NCBI RefSeq assembly: GCF_030160235.1
Contig: NZ_BSNY01000005.1
Span: forward strand, 62,001 to 126,000
Source: Mesorhizobium huakuii
Lineage (GTDB): Bacteria; Pseudomonadota; Alphaproteobacteria; Rhizobiales; Rhizobiaceae
Direction of reading: 5' to 3'
DNA: 64,000 nucleotides
The translations under genes were made by a program, and so were the position numbers. Shown in pieces: positions 1 to 7,199 of the stretch. Within the stretch, counting starts at the first letter, position 1, and every line of letters begins with the position of its first letter. Under the pieces are notes generated by a model. It made no database searches, was not told the origin of the DNA, and saw only the letters and a list, made by a program, of their open reading frames with translations.

Positions 1-249
1 CGGGCCATCATCGGTCATATAGTTGGAACTGATTTAAGCAATTACGATGTTCTTACTTACACAAGCAAAATACCTGGTATCGCGAACTATGATCTCGTAA
101 AGACCAATACTAACGTATTTGACAACGCAAGACAAAATGCGAGCAATTGGGCAAATGATGCTCTAAACGGACTTATTCAGGGGATTGAAAGAGGTCCACC
201 AATCGCCATGCCAGGCCCAGTCGGTCGTCCACGACCGCGCTCACCATAA
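1..249 (+). CDS. C-terminal end of an unknown protein (cut by window edge)
   Basis: An open frame runs from base 1 to a TAA at 247-249 and gives the last 82 residues of a protein whose start lies outside the window. The tail ends in a Pro/Arg-rich stretch. The DNA is clearly more AT-rich than the secretion genes downstream. I do not recognise the domain. A short gap and a well-placed ribosome site lead to the next small gene, a layout typical of a toxin tip followed by its immunity gene, but that role is inference from context only. Confidence 0.5.
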   Translation, partial: RAIIGHIVGTDLSNYDVLTYTSKIPGIANYDLVKTNTNVFDNARQNASNWANDALNGLIQGIERGPPIAMPGPVGRPRPRSP

Positions 250-271
250 GCAACTAGAGAGGAGAGATTAC

Positions 272-994
272 GTGACTGATGCGAGAATGCAGGGCTTGCG
301 GGATCTATTAGCAACAATTTTGCGTGATTTTGACAGCCATAGAGGTGGCTTTAGTGGAATTAGCTATAATTCTCCGTGGCTTATGGCGACAGATTTCTGG
401 GCGAAACGCACTGGGTGCTTTGTCGGTGAGCTTGAAGAGATGATAACCACAATACGCAGTGCAGACCTTTGCGGAATTAACCCAGATAATAAAAATATAG
501 AGGTATTTGATAATTTCAAGAAAGCAGTTGAGAATTGGAGGCTTGAGGTTAACTATAGCGCCTCTCCGCTACGCTTGACTGCGAATGATATGAAAATATC
601 CAATTATAGACACCTAAAACCCTATATTTTTAATACGATTCCATCGATGAACCTGGATTATCCGACCGTAGAGTTTGATGGCAGCGATTTGGTTTTCTCA
701 GGTTTTTTGAATGATAGGTTTGGCCATCGAGTGTCTATGCGAATGTCTGTGAAAACTAGATACGGGGGTAAAATTTGGTTGAGTTTTCGTTTTCCGTATT
801 TTGGACAAGGCGAGCCATCTTTACTTACCCACAATGACCTCACCGCTATAACCTTTAGAACTCAAATAAATTTTCCGGAAATTCCTGAGCTTGATTGGAT
901 TGCTCCTCGTGAGCATACGAATTCCGACAACATTGACTCCGTTCTTGATATTATACGAGTTATTTCGCAATACCTTAGTCCCACATTGCATTAG
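272..994 (+). CDS. Hypothetical protein, possible immunity protein
   Basis: This encodes 240 residues. I chose the GTG at 272 because GGAGAG lies at 261-266, six bases upstream; an in-frame ATG at 185 would overlap the preceding gene and has no such site. The protein is soluble-looking, with no signal peptide or membrane segment, and rich in Asn, Tyr, Phe and Ser. No family is recognised. It is AT-rich like the preceding partial gene and starts 22 bases after its stop, so the two probably form one transcript. An immunity role is a guess from this arrangement. A mobile element inserts 10 bases after its stop. Confidence 0.55.
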   Translation: MTDARMQGLRDLLATILRDFDSHRGGFSGISYNSPWLMATDFWAKRTGCFVGELEEMITTIRSADLCGINPDNKNIEVFDNFKKAVENWRLEVNYSASPLRLTANDMKISNYRHLKPYIFNTIPSMNLDYPTVEFDGSDLVFSGFLNDRFGHRVSMRMSVKTRYGGKIWLSFRFPYFGQGEPSLLTHNDLTAITFRTQINFPEIPELDWIAPREHTNSDNIDSVLDIIRVISQYLSPTLH

Positions 995-1004
995 AAATTG
1001 CGAC

Positions 1005-1752
1005 GGAAATTACGGTGACAGTGCACTTTTTACCCTGTTCGCCTAGCTATCGCCGCGCGCAGATTGACCACATGGCTCGCCTCGCCCGCATCGTCGTCCC
1101 CGATTTGCCGCACCACGTGACACAACGCGGCAACGGGCGGACCAAAGTGTTTTTCACGTCCGAGGACTACGCGCTCTACAAGACCTTGCTGGTCGAGCAT
1201 TGCCGCGCTGTCAATGTCGGCACCTGGGCGTGGTGCCTTATGCCAAACCATGTGCATTTGATCCTGACGCCGACCGACCCGGACGGCCTGCGGCGCGCGC
1301 TCGCAAAGGTGCACCGCGCCTATGCCGGCATCATCCATGCGCGGCAAAAGAAAGCCGGACATTTCTGGCAAGGCCGCTTCGGCGCCGTCGCGATGGACGA
1401 GGACCACCTTTTGTCAGCAGTGCGCTATGTCGGACTGAATCCGGTGCGCGCAGGGCTGGTGAAACAGGCGGCCGATTGGCCCCGGTCAAGCGCCCGGGCG
1501 CATCTCACCGGCGAGCCCGACGGAGTTACCGATCCGCAGCCAATGAGGGACCGTCTGCGATCATCGAGCGGGCTGTTCGACCTGGTCGAGACGGATGCAG
1601 CGGCCTTCGACGCACTGCGCAAAGCCGAGAGCGTCGGCCGACCGGTGGGCGGCGAGGCCTTTCTCAGCCGGATTGCTGCCCAAACTGGAAAAGCCGTAAA
1701 ACCAGGGAAGCGAGGCCGGCGGGGCAAAATTAGTGCACTGTCACCGTAATTC
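1005..1752 (+). mobile_element. RAYT element copy 1, intact, with inverted ends
   Basis: The transposase gene is bounded by inverted copies of ATTACGGTGACAGTGCACT, at 1009-1027 and, as the reverse complement, at 1732-1750. The right-hand copy contains the TAA stop of the transposase. A frameshifted copy of the element lies at 13628-14371, and partial copies of the ends occur at 2181-2300 and 13489-13601. No clear target-site duplication is visible. Confidence 0.75.
1072..1749 (+). CDS. REP-associated tyrosine transposase (RAYT, Y1_Tnp family)
   Basis: This encodes 225 residues starting at the ATG at 1072 (MARLARIVVPD); an in-frame ATG-like start at 1015 would lie inside the terminal repeat. 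The HUH motif is visible as NHVHLIL, with the surrounding WCLMPNHVH typical of RAYT proteins. The helix with HRAYAGIIHARQ carries the candidate catalytic tyrosine, and GHFWQGRF and YVGLNPVRAGLV are family signatures. RAYT enzymes nick and join single-stranded DNA at REP-type hairpins. The stop codon is supplied by the element's right terminal repeat. The DNA is more GC-rich than the genes on either side, consistent with insertion. Confidence 0.9.
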   Translation: MARLARIVVPDLPHHVTQRGNGRTKVFFTSEDYALYKTLLVEHCRAVNVGTWAWCLMPNHVHLILTPTDPDGLRRALAKVHRAYAGIIHARQKKAGHFWQGRFGAVAMDEDHLLSAVRYVGLNPVRAGLVKQAADWPRSSARAHLTGEPDGVTDPQPMRDRLRSSSGLFDLVETDAAAFDALRKAESVGRPVGGEAFLSRIAAQTGKAVKPGKRGRRGKISALSP

Positions 1753-1769
1753 CAAAAGTGGATCCGGGA

Positions 1770-2141
1770 ATGGAGAAACGGCTGGAGGTACCAGAAATAA
1801 TCCAGGCGCAGTTGGCGATCACGGAAACAGAACAGACACCTAGAGCTAATGTTATCGTGAATGGACAATGGTCATTAGGAATGGAAAACACTAATTCGGC
1901 AAAGCGTTATACTGATATCTTGTATGTGCTCGGGGTAGCGCTGATTGAAATACGAGCGAGCGCTAGCCTGGAGGAGGCGCAGATTGTTGCTGACATATTT
2001 CATAATGTCCCAGCGAAAATATCTGCGTCCGAGGAGCCGGAAGCCATAGAGACTGAATTGCTCTCGAAAGCGAAGCGCCATGGACGCGAGCAAGCTATCA
2101 AACAGCTTCTTAAGCATGCGAAGCAAGCAAAGATAAAGTGA
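1770..2141 (+). CDS. Hypothetical protein just downstream of the RAYT element
   Basis: This encodes 123 residues from the ATG at 1770; the frame is open from 1758, immediately after the element's right end, so the original 5' end may have been cut off by the insertion. No convincing ribosome site is seen. The middle (ILYVLGVALIEIRAS) is hydrophobic but too short for a clear membrane anchor. The C-terminus is Lys/Arg-rich and helical. No family is recognised. Its AT-rich composition groups it with the gene at 272-994 rather than with the secretion genes. Confidence 0.45.
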   Translation: MEKRLEVPEIIQAQLAITETEQTPRANVIVNGQWSLGMENTNSAKRYTDILYVLGVALIEIRASASLEEAQIVADIFHNVPAKISASEEPEAIETELLSKAKRHGREQAIKQLLKHAKQAKIK

Positions 2142-2550
2142 CGCAAAATGCCTTCTGAATTTATGTAATATATGTCGGCGGAATTACGGTGACAGTGCAC
2201 TTTTTATCCCGTTCGCCTGGCTGCCGCCGCGTGTAGATTGACCGCATGGCTCGCCTCGCCCGCATCGTCGTCCTGGTCTGGATTACGGTGACAGTGCACT
2301 TTTTCGCAATGTCGGCTTGACCTCCCAGGCCAAGGCTACCCCGCCTCTGCAGTCCAAAGCCGTCTCGGATAAGATCATGCCCCTCTGCTTGAGTAACAGG
2401 CGTCCATCGATCCTCAAATCCCTCGCACTCTTCTCCTGACGCAGCAGCCTCGCCCCCCACCTACCCTGTGGATAGACCCCAAACACCGCCATCATTCCCG
2501 ACATCCGCCAGCAAGAAGCCCTAGACTGAAGCCCTAGGGGAATCGGGTGG
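2142..2550. other. Gene-free region with RAYT end fragments, upstream of gspD
   Basis: It contains a 5' fragment of a RAYT element (2181-2280, including the first codons ATGGCTCGCCTCGCC), then a second terminal motif at 2282-2300. The remaining 250 bases hold no gene I can support and presumably carry the gspD promoter. Confidence 0.5.
2181..2300 (+). repeat. Two partial RAYT ends in tandem
   Basis: ATTACGGTGACAGTGCACT occurs at 2183-2201 and again at 2282-2300, both in the same orientation. Between them lie about 80 bases matching the left end of the RAYT element and its first codons. This is a truncated element plus a solo end. Confidence 0.75.
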
Positions 2551-4677
2551 ATGTCGAGCAAGCCGAGTCATTGCGTCGTGTTGTTCACGCTGCTGGCTGT
2601 TGCCGGCTGCACCTCCGCGCCGGGCAAGGACTTTTTCACCGAGACCATCGACAGCCTGCACGCCAAGAATTCGCCCCTGCGAGCGGGCTATACCGGACCT
2701 GCCGCCGTCACTTCTGCGTCGAGCGCGGCACAGCGCTTCAACGGGGCGCAGTATCAGGGCACCGGCCAGTTCGTCTCGTCGGGCGCGCCGGTCACCAAGG
2801 TGACGAGCGACGGTTCCGGCAAGTTCGAGCTCAACCTGGTCAACGCGCCGATCGCCGACGCGGCCAAGGCGGTGCTGGGCGATGCGCTTCACCTCAACTA
2901 CATCGTCGACCCGCGCGTGCAGGGCACGGTCACGCTGCAGACCTCGCAGCCGGTGTCGCAGGATGCGCTGGTCGATATCCTGCAATCGGCGCTGGCGGTG
3001 AATTCCGCCGGCATCACCAGCCGCGGCGGCACCTACCAGATCGTGCCGCTGTCGGAGATCATGGCCTCGACGCCGCCGGTCTCAGTGCCGTCGACCTCGC
3101 CGTCCGGCCCTGGCGTCAAGGTGCAGGTGCTGCAGCTGCAATTCATCGCCGCCGACGAGATGAAGACCATTCTCGAACCGATCACCCGCCAGGGCTCGGT
3201 GCTGCGCGTCGATTCCACCCGCAACATCATCACCGTCGCCGGCAGCGACAGCGACCTCAATGCCATCCGGGAAGCCGTTTCGGTGTTCGATGTCGACTGG
3301 ATGCGCGGCATGTCGGTGGCGCTGCATCCCTTGAAGACCTCGAAGCCGGAAGCGGTCGCCGCCGAACTCGATTCGATCTTCGGCACCAAGGACGGTCCGG
3401 GCGCCAAGCTGATCCAGTTCATCCCCAATGACCGGCTGAATTCGGTGCTGGTGATCACCTCGCGCCCGGCCTATCTGGCGCGCGCGGCGACCTGGATCAA
3501 CAAGCTCGACAGGCTGGCCGAGACCAATGAAAGCCAGCTCTTCGTCTACCAGATCCAGAACCGGCCGGCCAAGGAACTGGCATCGGTGCTGAGCTCGGTT
3601 CTCGGCACCACGGTGAAGACCGAAGGCCAATCGGGCGGCACGAACGTGTCGCCGGACCAGACGCCGATCGCCATGCAGTCGGACGGGGTCACGCCGGCGC
3701 CGCTGACCGGGCCGTCGCCCTCGCTGCCTCAGCAGGACAATGAGGCGCCCGCCCATGCCACCGTCGTCGCCGATGTCGAGAACAATGCGCTGCTGATCCA
3801 GACCACCGCGCGCGACTACCAACGCATCGAGCAGATCCTGACCAAGGTCGACGTGCTGCCGACGCAAGTCATGCTCGAAGCGGTGATCGCCGAAGTCACG
3901 CTCAACGACGACCTGAAATACGGCCTGCGCTGGTTCTTCGAAAATGGCGGCACCAAGGTCTCCGTGACCGACGTGGCCAAGGCAGCCGCGGCGGCCACCC
4001 TGCCCGGCTTCAACTGGAGCTACGCCACCGACAACATCCAGGTGACGCTGAACGCGCTTTCCAAGATCACCGACGTCAACGTCATTTCGGCGCCCACCAT
4101 CATGGCGCTCAACAACCAGAAGGCGATCCTGCAGGTCGGCGACCAGGTGCCGATCCTGACCCAGCAATCGCAGGACACCGGCAACGGCAGCGCGCCGATC
4201 ATCAACTCGGTCCAGATGAAGGATACCGGCGTCATCCTGACGGTGACGCCGCGCATCAACAATGCCGGCAGGGTGATGCTCGACATCCAGCAGGAGGTCA
4301 GCAACGTCACCAAGACGGAAAGTTCCGATATCGACTCGCCGACCATCCAGCAACGCAAGATCCAGACGCGCGTGCTGGTCAATGACGGCGAGAGCCTGGC
4401 ACTGGGCGGCCTCATCCAGCAGAACAACAGTGTCGACCGCAGCCAGGTGCCGATCCTCGGCGACATCCCGATTCTCGGAAATGCGTTCAAGCAAAAGGAC
4501 GACACCATCAAGCGGACCGAGTTGATTATCTTCATCCGGCCGCATGTCGTTCGTGATATCAATGAAGCCCGCGAGGTGACGGACGAATTCCGCGGCAAGA
4601 TCAGCCTGCAGACGCCGATCCAGAAGCGGCGCGGCGGCACCAAGCTGCAGCAGGATTTGAAGAGGCTGGCGTATTGA
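2551..4677 (+). CDS. gspD: Type II secretion secretin GspD (lipoprotein type)
   Basis: This encodes 708 residues and forms the outer-membrane channel of the type II secretion system. The N-terminus is a lipoprotein signal: a short hydrophobic segment ending in LAVAGC, with Cys20 as the lipidation site. The N0-like domain lies around residues 90-170 and N1-N3 repeats follow. A Ser/Pro/Gln-rich insert is seen near 355-400. The secretin core with VPILGDIPILGNAF and ELIIFIRPHVV closes the protein. GGGTGG precedes the ATG. No separate pilotin (gspS) is present, so the lipid anchor may let the secretin target itself, as described for HxcQ of Pseudomonas aeruginosa. It starts a three-gene plus-strand run. 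Confidence 0.93.
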   Translation: MSSKPSHCVVLFTLLAVAGCTSAPGKDFFTETIDSLHAKNSPLRAGYTGPAAVTSASSAAQRFNGAQYQGTGQFVSSGAPVTKVTSDGSGKFELNLVNAPIADAAKAVLGDALHLNYIVDPRVQGTVTLQTSQPVSQDALVDILQSALAVNSAGITSRGGTYQIVPLSEIMASTPPVSVPSTSPSGPGVKVQVLQLQFIAADEMKTILEPITRQGSVLRVDSTRNIITVAGSDSDLNAIREAVSVFDVDWMRGMSVALHPLKTSKPEAVAAELDSIFGTKDGPGAKLIQFIPNDRLNSVLVITSRPAYLARAATWINKLDRLAETNESQLFVYQIQNRPAKELASVLSSVLGTTVKTEGQSGGTNVSPDQTPIAMQSDGVTPAPLTGPSPSLPQQDNEAPAHATVVADVENNALLIQTTARDYQRIEQILTKVDVLPTQVMLEAVIAEVTLNDDLKYGLRWFFENGGTKVSVTDVAKAAAAATLPGFNWSYATDNIQVTLNALSKITDVNVISAPTIMALNNQKAILQVGDQVPILTQQSQDTGNGSAPIINSVQMKDTGVILTVTPRINNAGRVMLDIQQEVSNVTKTESSDIDSPTIQQRKIQTRVLVNDGESLALGGLIQQNNSVDRSQVPILGDIPILGNAFKQKDDTIKRTELIIFIRPHVVRDINEAREVTDEFRGKISLQTPIQKRRGGTKLQQDLKRLAY

Positions 4678-4679
4678 CG

Positions 4680-5174
4680 ATGGTGACGCACCCCTCTCTC
4701 GTGCTTGCCGCCACCATCGCCCTGGCGGCCGTTCTCGCCGCCATTTCGATCACCGATTTCCGCCGGCAGATCATTCCGGACGGTCTCAACCTGGCGCTCG
4801 CCGGCATCGGTCTTTCCTACCAGCTGGCGGCGGAGGCAGACGGCCTGCCGGTGCAGCTCCTCTTTGCCGCCGCCACCTTCGCCGCCGCATGGCTGCTGCG
4901 GCGCGGCCATTTCCTCATGACCGGCCGGATCGGCCTCGGCCTCGGCGACGTCAAGATGCTGGCGGCCGCCGCGTGCTGGATCAGCCCGCTGTTGTTGCCG
5001 GTGCTGTTGTTCATCGCCAGCGCCAGCGCTTTGCTGTTCGTCGGCGGCCAGGTGGTCGCGACGGGGCCGGCGGCAGCGCGGGCCCGGGTCGCCTTCGGTC
5101 CATTCATCGCCATCGGCCTCGGCGCAAGCTGGGCGCTGGAGCAATTTGCAGGTCTAGACATGGGGCTGCTCTGA
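4680..5174 (+). CDS. Prepilin peptidase, short A24 form (GspO-like)
   Basis: This encodes 164 residues and should cleave the leader peptides of the pseudopilins encoded around it, acting in the inner membrane. The two catalytic aspartates of A24 peptidases are visible in SITDFRRQIIPD and in GLGDVK. Several hydrophobic segments cover the rest. It is much shorter than classical PilD/GspO (about 270-290 residues) because the N-terminal cysteine-rich and methyltransferase part is absent, so it resembles the CpaA/TadV type. The ATG at 4680 is two bases after the gspD stop; a TTG at 4674 and a GTG at 4683 are alternatives. Its stop overlaps the gspG start. Confidence 0.85.
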   Translation: MVTHPSLVLAATIALAAVLAAISITDFRRQIIPDGLNLALAGIGLSYQLAAEADGLPVQLLFAAATFAAAWLLRRGHFLMTGRIGLGLGDVKMLAAAACWISPLLLPVLLFIASASALLFVGGQVVATGPAAARARVAFGPFIAIGLGASWALEQFAGLDMGLL

Positions 5175-5626
5175 TGATGCGCTTTCTTCAACCCTCCGAA
5201 AAATCGGGCCACGACCGCGACGATCGCGAAAGCGGTTTCACCCTGGTCGAGCTCCTGGTCGTGCTCGCCATCATCGCGCTGATCGCCACGCTGGCGGCAC
5301 CGCAGGTGCTGCGCTATCTCGGCGCGGCCAGGACCAATGCGGCCAAGGCGCAGATCCGCAACATCGAAAGCGCGCTCGAACTCTATTATGTCGACAATGC
5401 GAAATACCCGACCTCTGAAGAGGGGCTCAACGCCCTGGTCGCGCAGCCTGCCGGCGAAACGCGCTGGAACGGGCCTTACCTCAAGGGGACAACCGGCCTC
5501 AAGGATCCATGGGGCAGGCCCTATTCCTACGAAGTAAAGGCCGATGCCAGCGGGGTGGTCATCCGCAGCCTTGGCAAGGACGGCAAGCCCGACGGAACCG
5601 GCGAGGACCAGGACGTCAGCAACTGA
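5174..5626 (+). CDS. gspG: Major pseudopilin GspG
   Basis: This encodes 150 residues. GspG is the main subunit of the periplasmic pseudopilus that drives type II secretion. The prepilin motif is ESG^FTLVELLVVLAII, with cleavage predicted after Gly21 and the conserved Glu at +5 (Glu26). The C-terminal part shows the GspG pattern YYVDNAKYPTSEEGLNAL, GPYLKG and DPWGRPYSYE, including acidic residues of the usual calcium site. The start ATG overlaps the peptidase stop by one base. The basic leader of 21 residues is longer than in many homologues. Confidence 0.93.
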   Translation: MMRFLQPSEKSGHDRDDRESGFTLVELLVVLAIIALIATLAAPQVLRYLGAARTNAAKAQIRNIESALELYYVDNAKYPTSEEGLNALVAQPAGETRWNGPYLKGTTGLKDPWGRPYSYEVKADASGVVIRSLGKDGKPDGTGEDQDVSN

Positions 5627-5628
5627 CG
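5614..5628. terminator. Small hairpin at the convergent end of the T2SS operons
   Basis: CGTCAG-CAA-CTGACG is a perfect 6-bp stem with a 3-base loop that includes the gspG stop codon. It lies at the meeting point of gspG and gspJ. There is no T-run on either side, so a terminator role is only tentative. Confidence 0.3.
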
Positions 5629-5647
5629 GCGTCCGGAGAGCGCGCGC

Positions 5648-6373
5648 TCAATTCGTGCGAGGCGCCGGCGTGCTGGCCATATCGAGGCGGGCAAAACCCC
5701 GCGATGAATAGGCCGCGCCATCGCGCACCACCGAAAGGGTGAAGCGCACGGCGGCGGGCAGTTGCCGCGGCGCATTCCAGCCCGGCAGCCACGATGGCGG
5801 TGCCAGCGCGTTGTCGAGATATTCGAATTTCATGGCGCTCACGCCGCCGATCAGCCGCACCGGTTCGCTCGACACCGCTGCGCCGGGCTTGCTGCCGCGC
5901 CGCGTCTTCTGGACGATGGCCAAGGCGGCCCCCGTCTGGCCACCATCGGCAAGCGACACGGTGATCTCGCGCAATGCGGAGGATTTGAAACCGATCGCCT
6001 GAACGGCATTGAATTCGACCCGGGCACCATCGCCGCTGAGATAGAGCACCTGGTCCGGTGACGATTTCGACAGTGGCAAGGGCTCGGCATGGCTTATCGC
6101 CGTCTCGAGGAACCGCGATGCGGCATCGACCTCCATCTGGAACTCGGTCGCCTTTTCGATGCGCATCATTGTTCGCGCCTGGCCGAGAAAGACCATCATC
6201 AGCGATGTGATGACGCCGATCAGCGCCAGCCCCACCAACACATCGATGAGCGCAAAACCCGCCGCCGATGCCGAGGGTTGCGGATGCGCATTCGCGCCCG
6301 ATGAAGCAGCCCCCGCAAGACGGCTGCGAACGGCGCGAGCCTTCGTCCGAGCGCGGGAGAGCGGCCAACTCAT
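5648..6373 (-). CDS. gspJ: Minor pseudopilin GspJ
   Basis: This encodes 241 residues. The prepilin motif is SAAG^FALIDVLVGLALIGV, with cleavage after Gly39. Position +5 is Asp44 where Glu is usual. GspJ works with GspI and GspK at the pseudopilus tip. The downstream part follows the GspJ pattern, with VRLIGGVSAMKFEYLD and a strand-rich end. It is last of the minus-strand run and its ATG overlaps the gspI stop by four bases (ATGA). The leader before the cleavage site is unusually long (39 residues), so an internal start is possible, although no better ribosome site was seen. Confidence 0.88.
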   Translation of the reverse strand: MSWPLSRARTKARAVRSRLAGAASSGANAHPQPSASAAGFALIDVLVGLALIGVITSLMMVFLGQARTMMRIEKATEFQMEVDAASRFLETAISHAEPLPLSKSSPDQVLYLSGDGARVEFNAVQAIGFKSSALREITVSLADGGQTGAALAIVQKTRRGSKPGAAVSSEPVRLIGGVSAMKFEYLDNALAPPSWLPGWNAPRQLPAAVRFTLSVVRDGAAYSSRGFARLDMASTPAPRTN

Positions 6374-6744
6374 GGCTTGGCCGGGCCTTGCACCGGCACA
6401 AAGGTCAGAAACGGCCCGCTTGGAAACGCGCCGCCCGGCTTCTCGATGAGAACGGCGGTCACCTTCGCTTTCGCGACGTCTATCGTGCGGGTCTTCAGGG
6501 TCCAGCCGGGTTGCGCCGCGGTTTGTGCGCGGGCCTCGTAGTCGGCCAGCATCATGCGAACCGTCCTGGCCGCTTCGACCTGGCGCTTGGCCGCGGCAAT
6601 GCTGCGGCTGGCCAGCACGATCGACTGGCTGGCGATGCCCAGCACCAGCGCCAGGATCGTCATGGCGACGATCATCTCCAGGATCGAGAATCCAGCTTCG
6701 GATGAGGCTTCGGGCGATGGCGCGGTCATGGCAAGGTTCGCCAT
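6370..6744 (-). CDS. gspI: Minor pseudopilin GspI
   Basis: This encodes 124 residues. The motif SSEAG^FSILEMIVAMTILAL gives cleavage after Gly18 with Glu23 at +5. The short C-terminal globular part fits GspI, the partner of GspJ and GspK in the tip complex. The gene overlaps the end of gspH by 19 bases and the start of gspJ by four, which suggests coupled translation. Confidence 0.88.
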   Translation of the reverse strand: MANLAMTAPSPEASSEAGFSILEMIVAMTILALVLGIASQSIVLASRSIAAAKRQVEAARTVRMMLADYEARAQTAAQPGWTLKTRTIDVAKAKVTAVLIEKPGGAFPSGPFLTFVPVQGPAKP

Positions 6745-7199
6745 GTCGGAAGCCCTGTCAGCCAGTTGACCGCGATGCGCGCGGTCCGCCCTTTCTGCTG
6801 CAGCGCGATGTCCATGCCGGAAGCGCGGCCGTCGGGAAGGAAGGTCAGCACGGTCTGCCGGTCGGCGACGACAGTCTCCTGGCCGGTGATGACGGTCATC
6901 TTAACATCGTCCGGCAAGGCCAGGCTGTCTCGTTCGCCGAAGCGGATGAGACGGCTGCCCAGATCGACAAGGACCTGTTTCGGCCGGGCGGTGGCGATGG
7001 CCGACGTGCGCGACAGGCGCAACCGCATGGTGATCTCGCCGGCCACCGTCTCCAGGCTCTTGGTGCGATAGTGGCTGACCAGCCCTGGTGCGGCGATGGC
7101 GGCGACAAGCGCCATGATCGCCAGCACCACCAGCATCTCGACCAGGGTGAACCCCGCCGTCGCGTCTGCCTGCGTTTTGGCTCCGGGAGCGGCGGTCAT
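6726..7199 (-). CDS. gspH: Minor pseudopilin GspH
   Basis: This encodes 157 residues from the ATG at 7199. The frame is open far upstream across gspF, but only this start places the prepilin motif ATAG^FTLVEMLVVLAIMAL near the N-terminus (cleavage after Gly16, Glu21 at +5) and overlaps the gspF stop by four bases. The body has the GspH pattern of a short basic helix (RTKSLETVAGEITMRLRLSR) followed by strands and FLPDGRASGMDI. Confidence 0.88.
   Translation of the reverse strand: MTAAPGAKTQADATAGFTLVEMLVVLAIMALVAAIAAPGLVSHYRTKSLETVAGEITMRLRLSRTSAIATARPKQVLVDLGSRLIRFGERDSLALPDDVKMTVITGQETVVADRQTVLTFLPDGRASGMDIALQQKGRTARIAVNWLTGLPTWRTLP

Noticed and set aside
2161-2561. Minus-strand frames ending in SALSP upstream of gspD
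   Set aside because: The shared ending is just the RAYT terminal repeat translated; the rest matches nothing.
3082-4545. A 487-codon minus-strand frame opposite gspD
   Set aside because: Antisense to the secretin, whose frame has the convincing domains.
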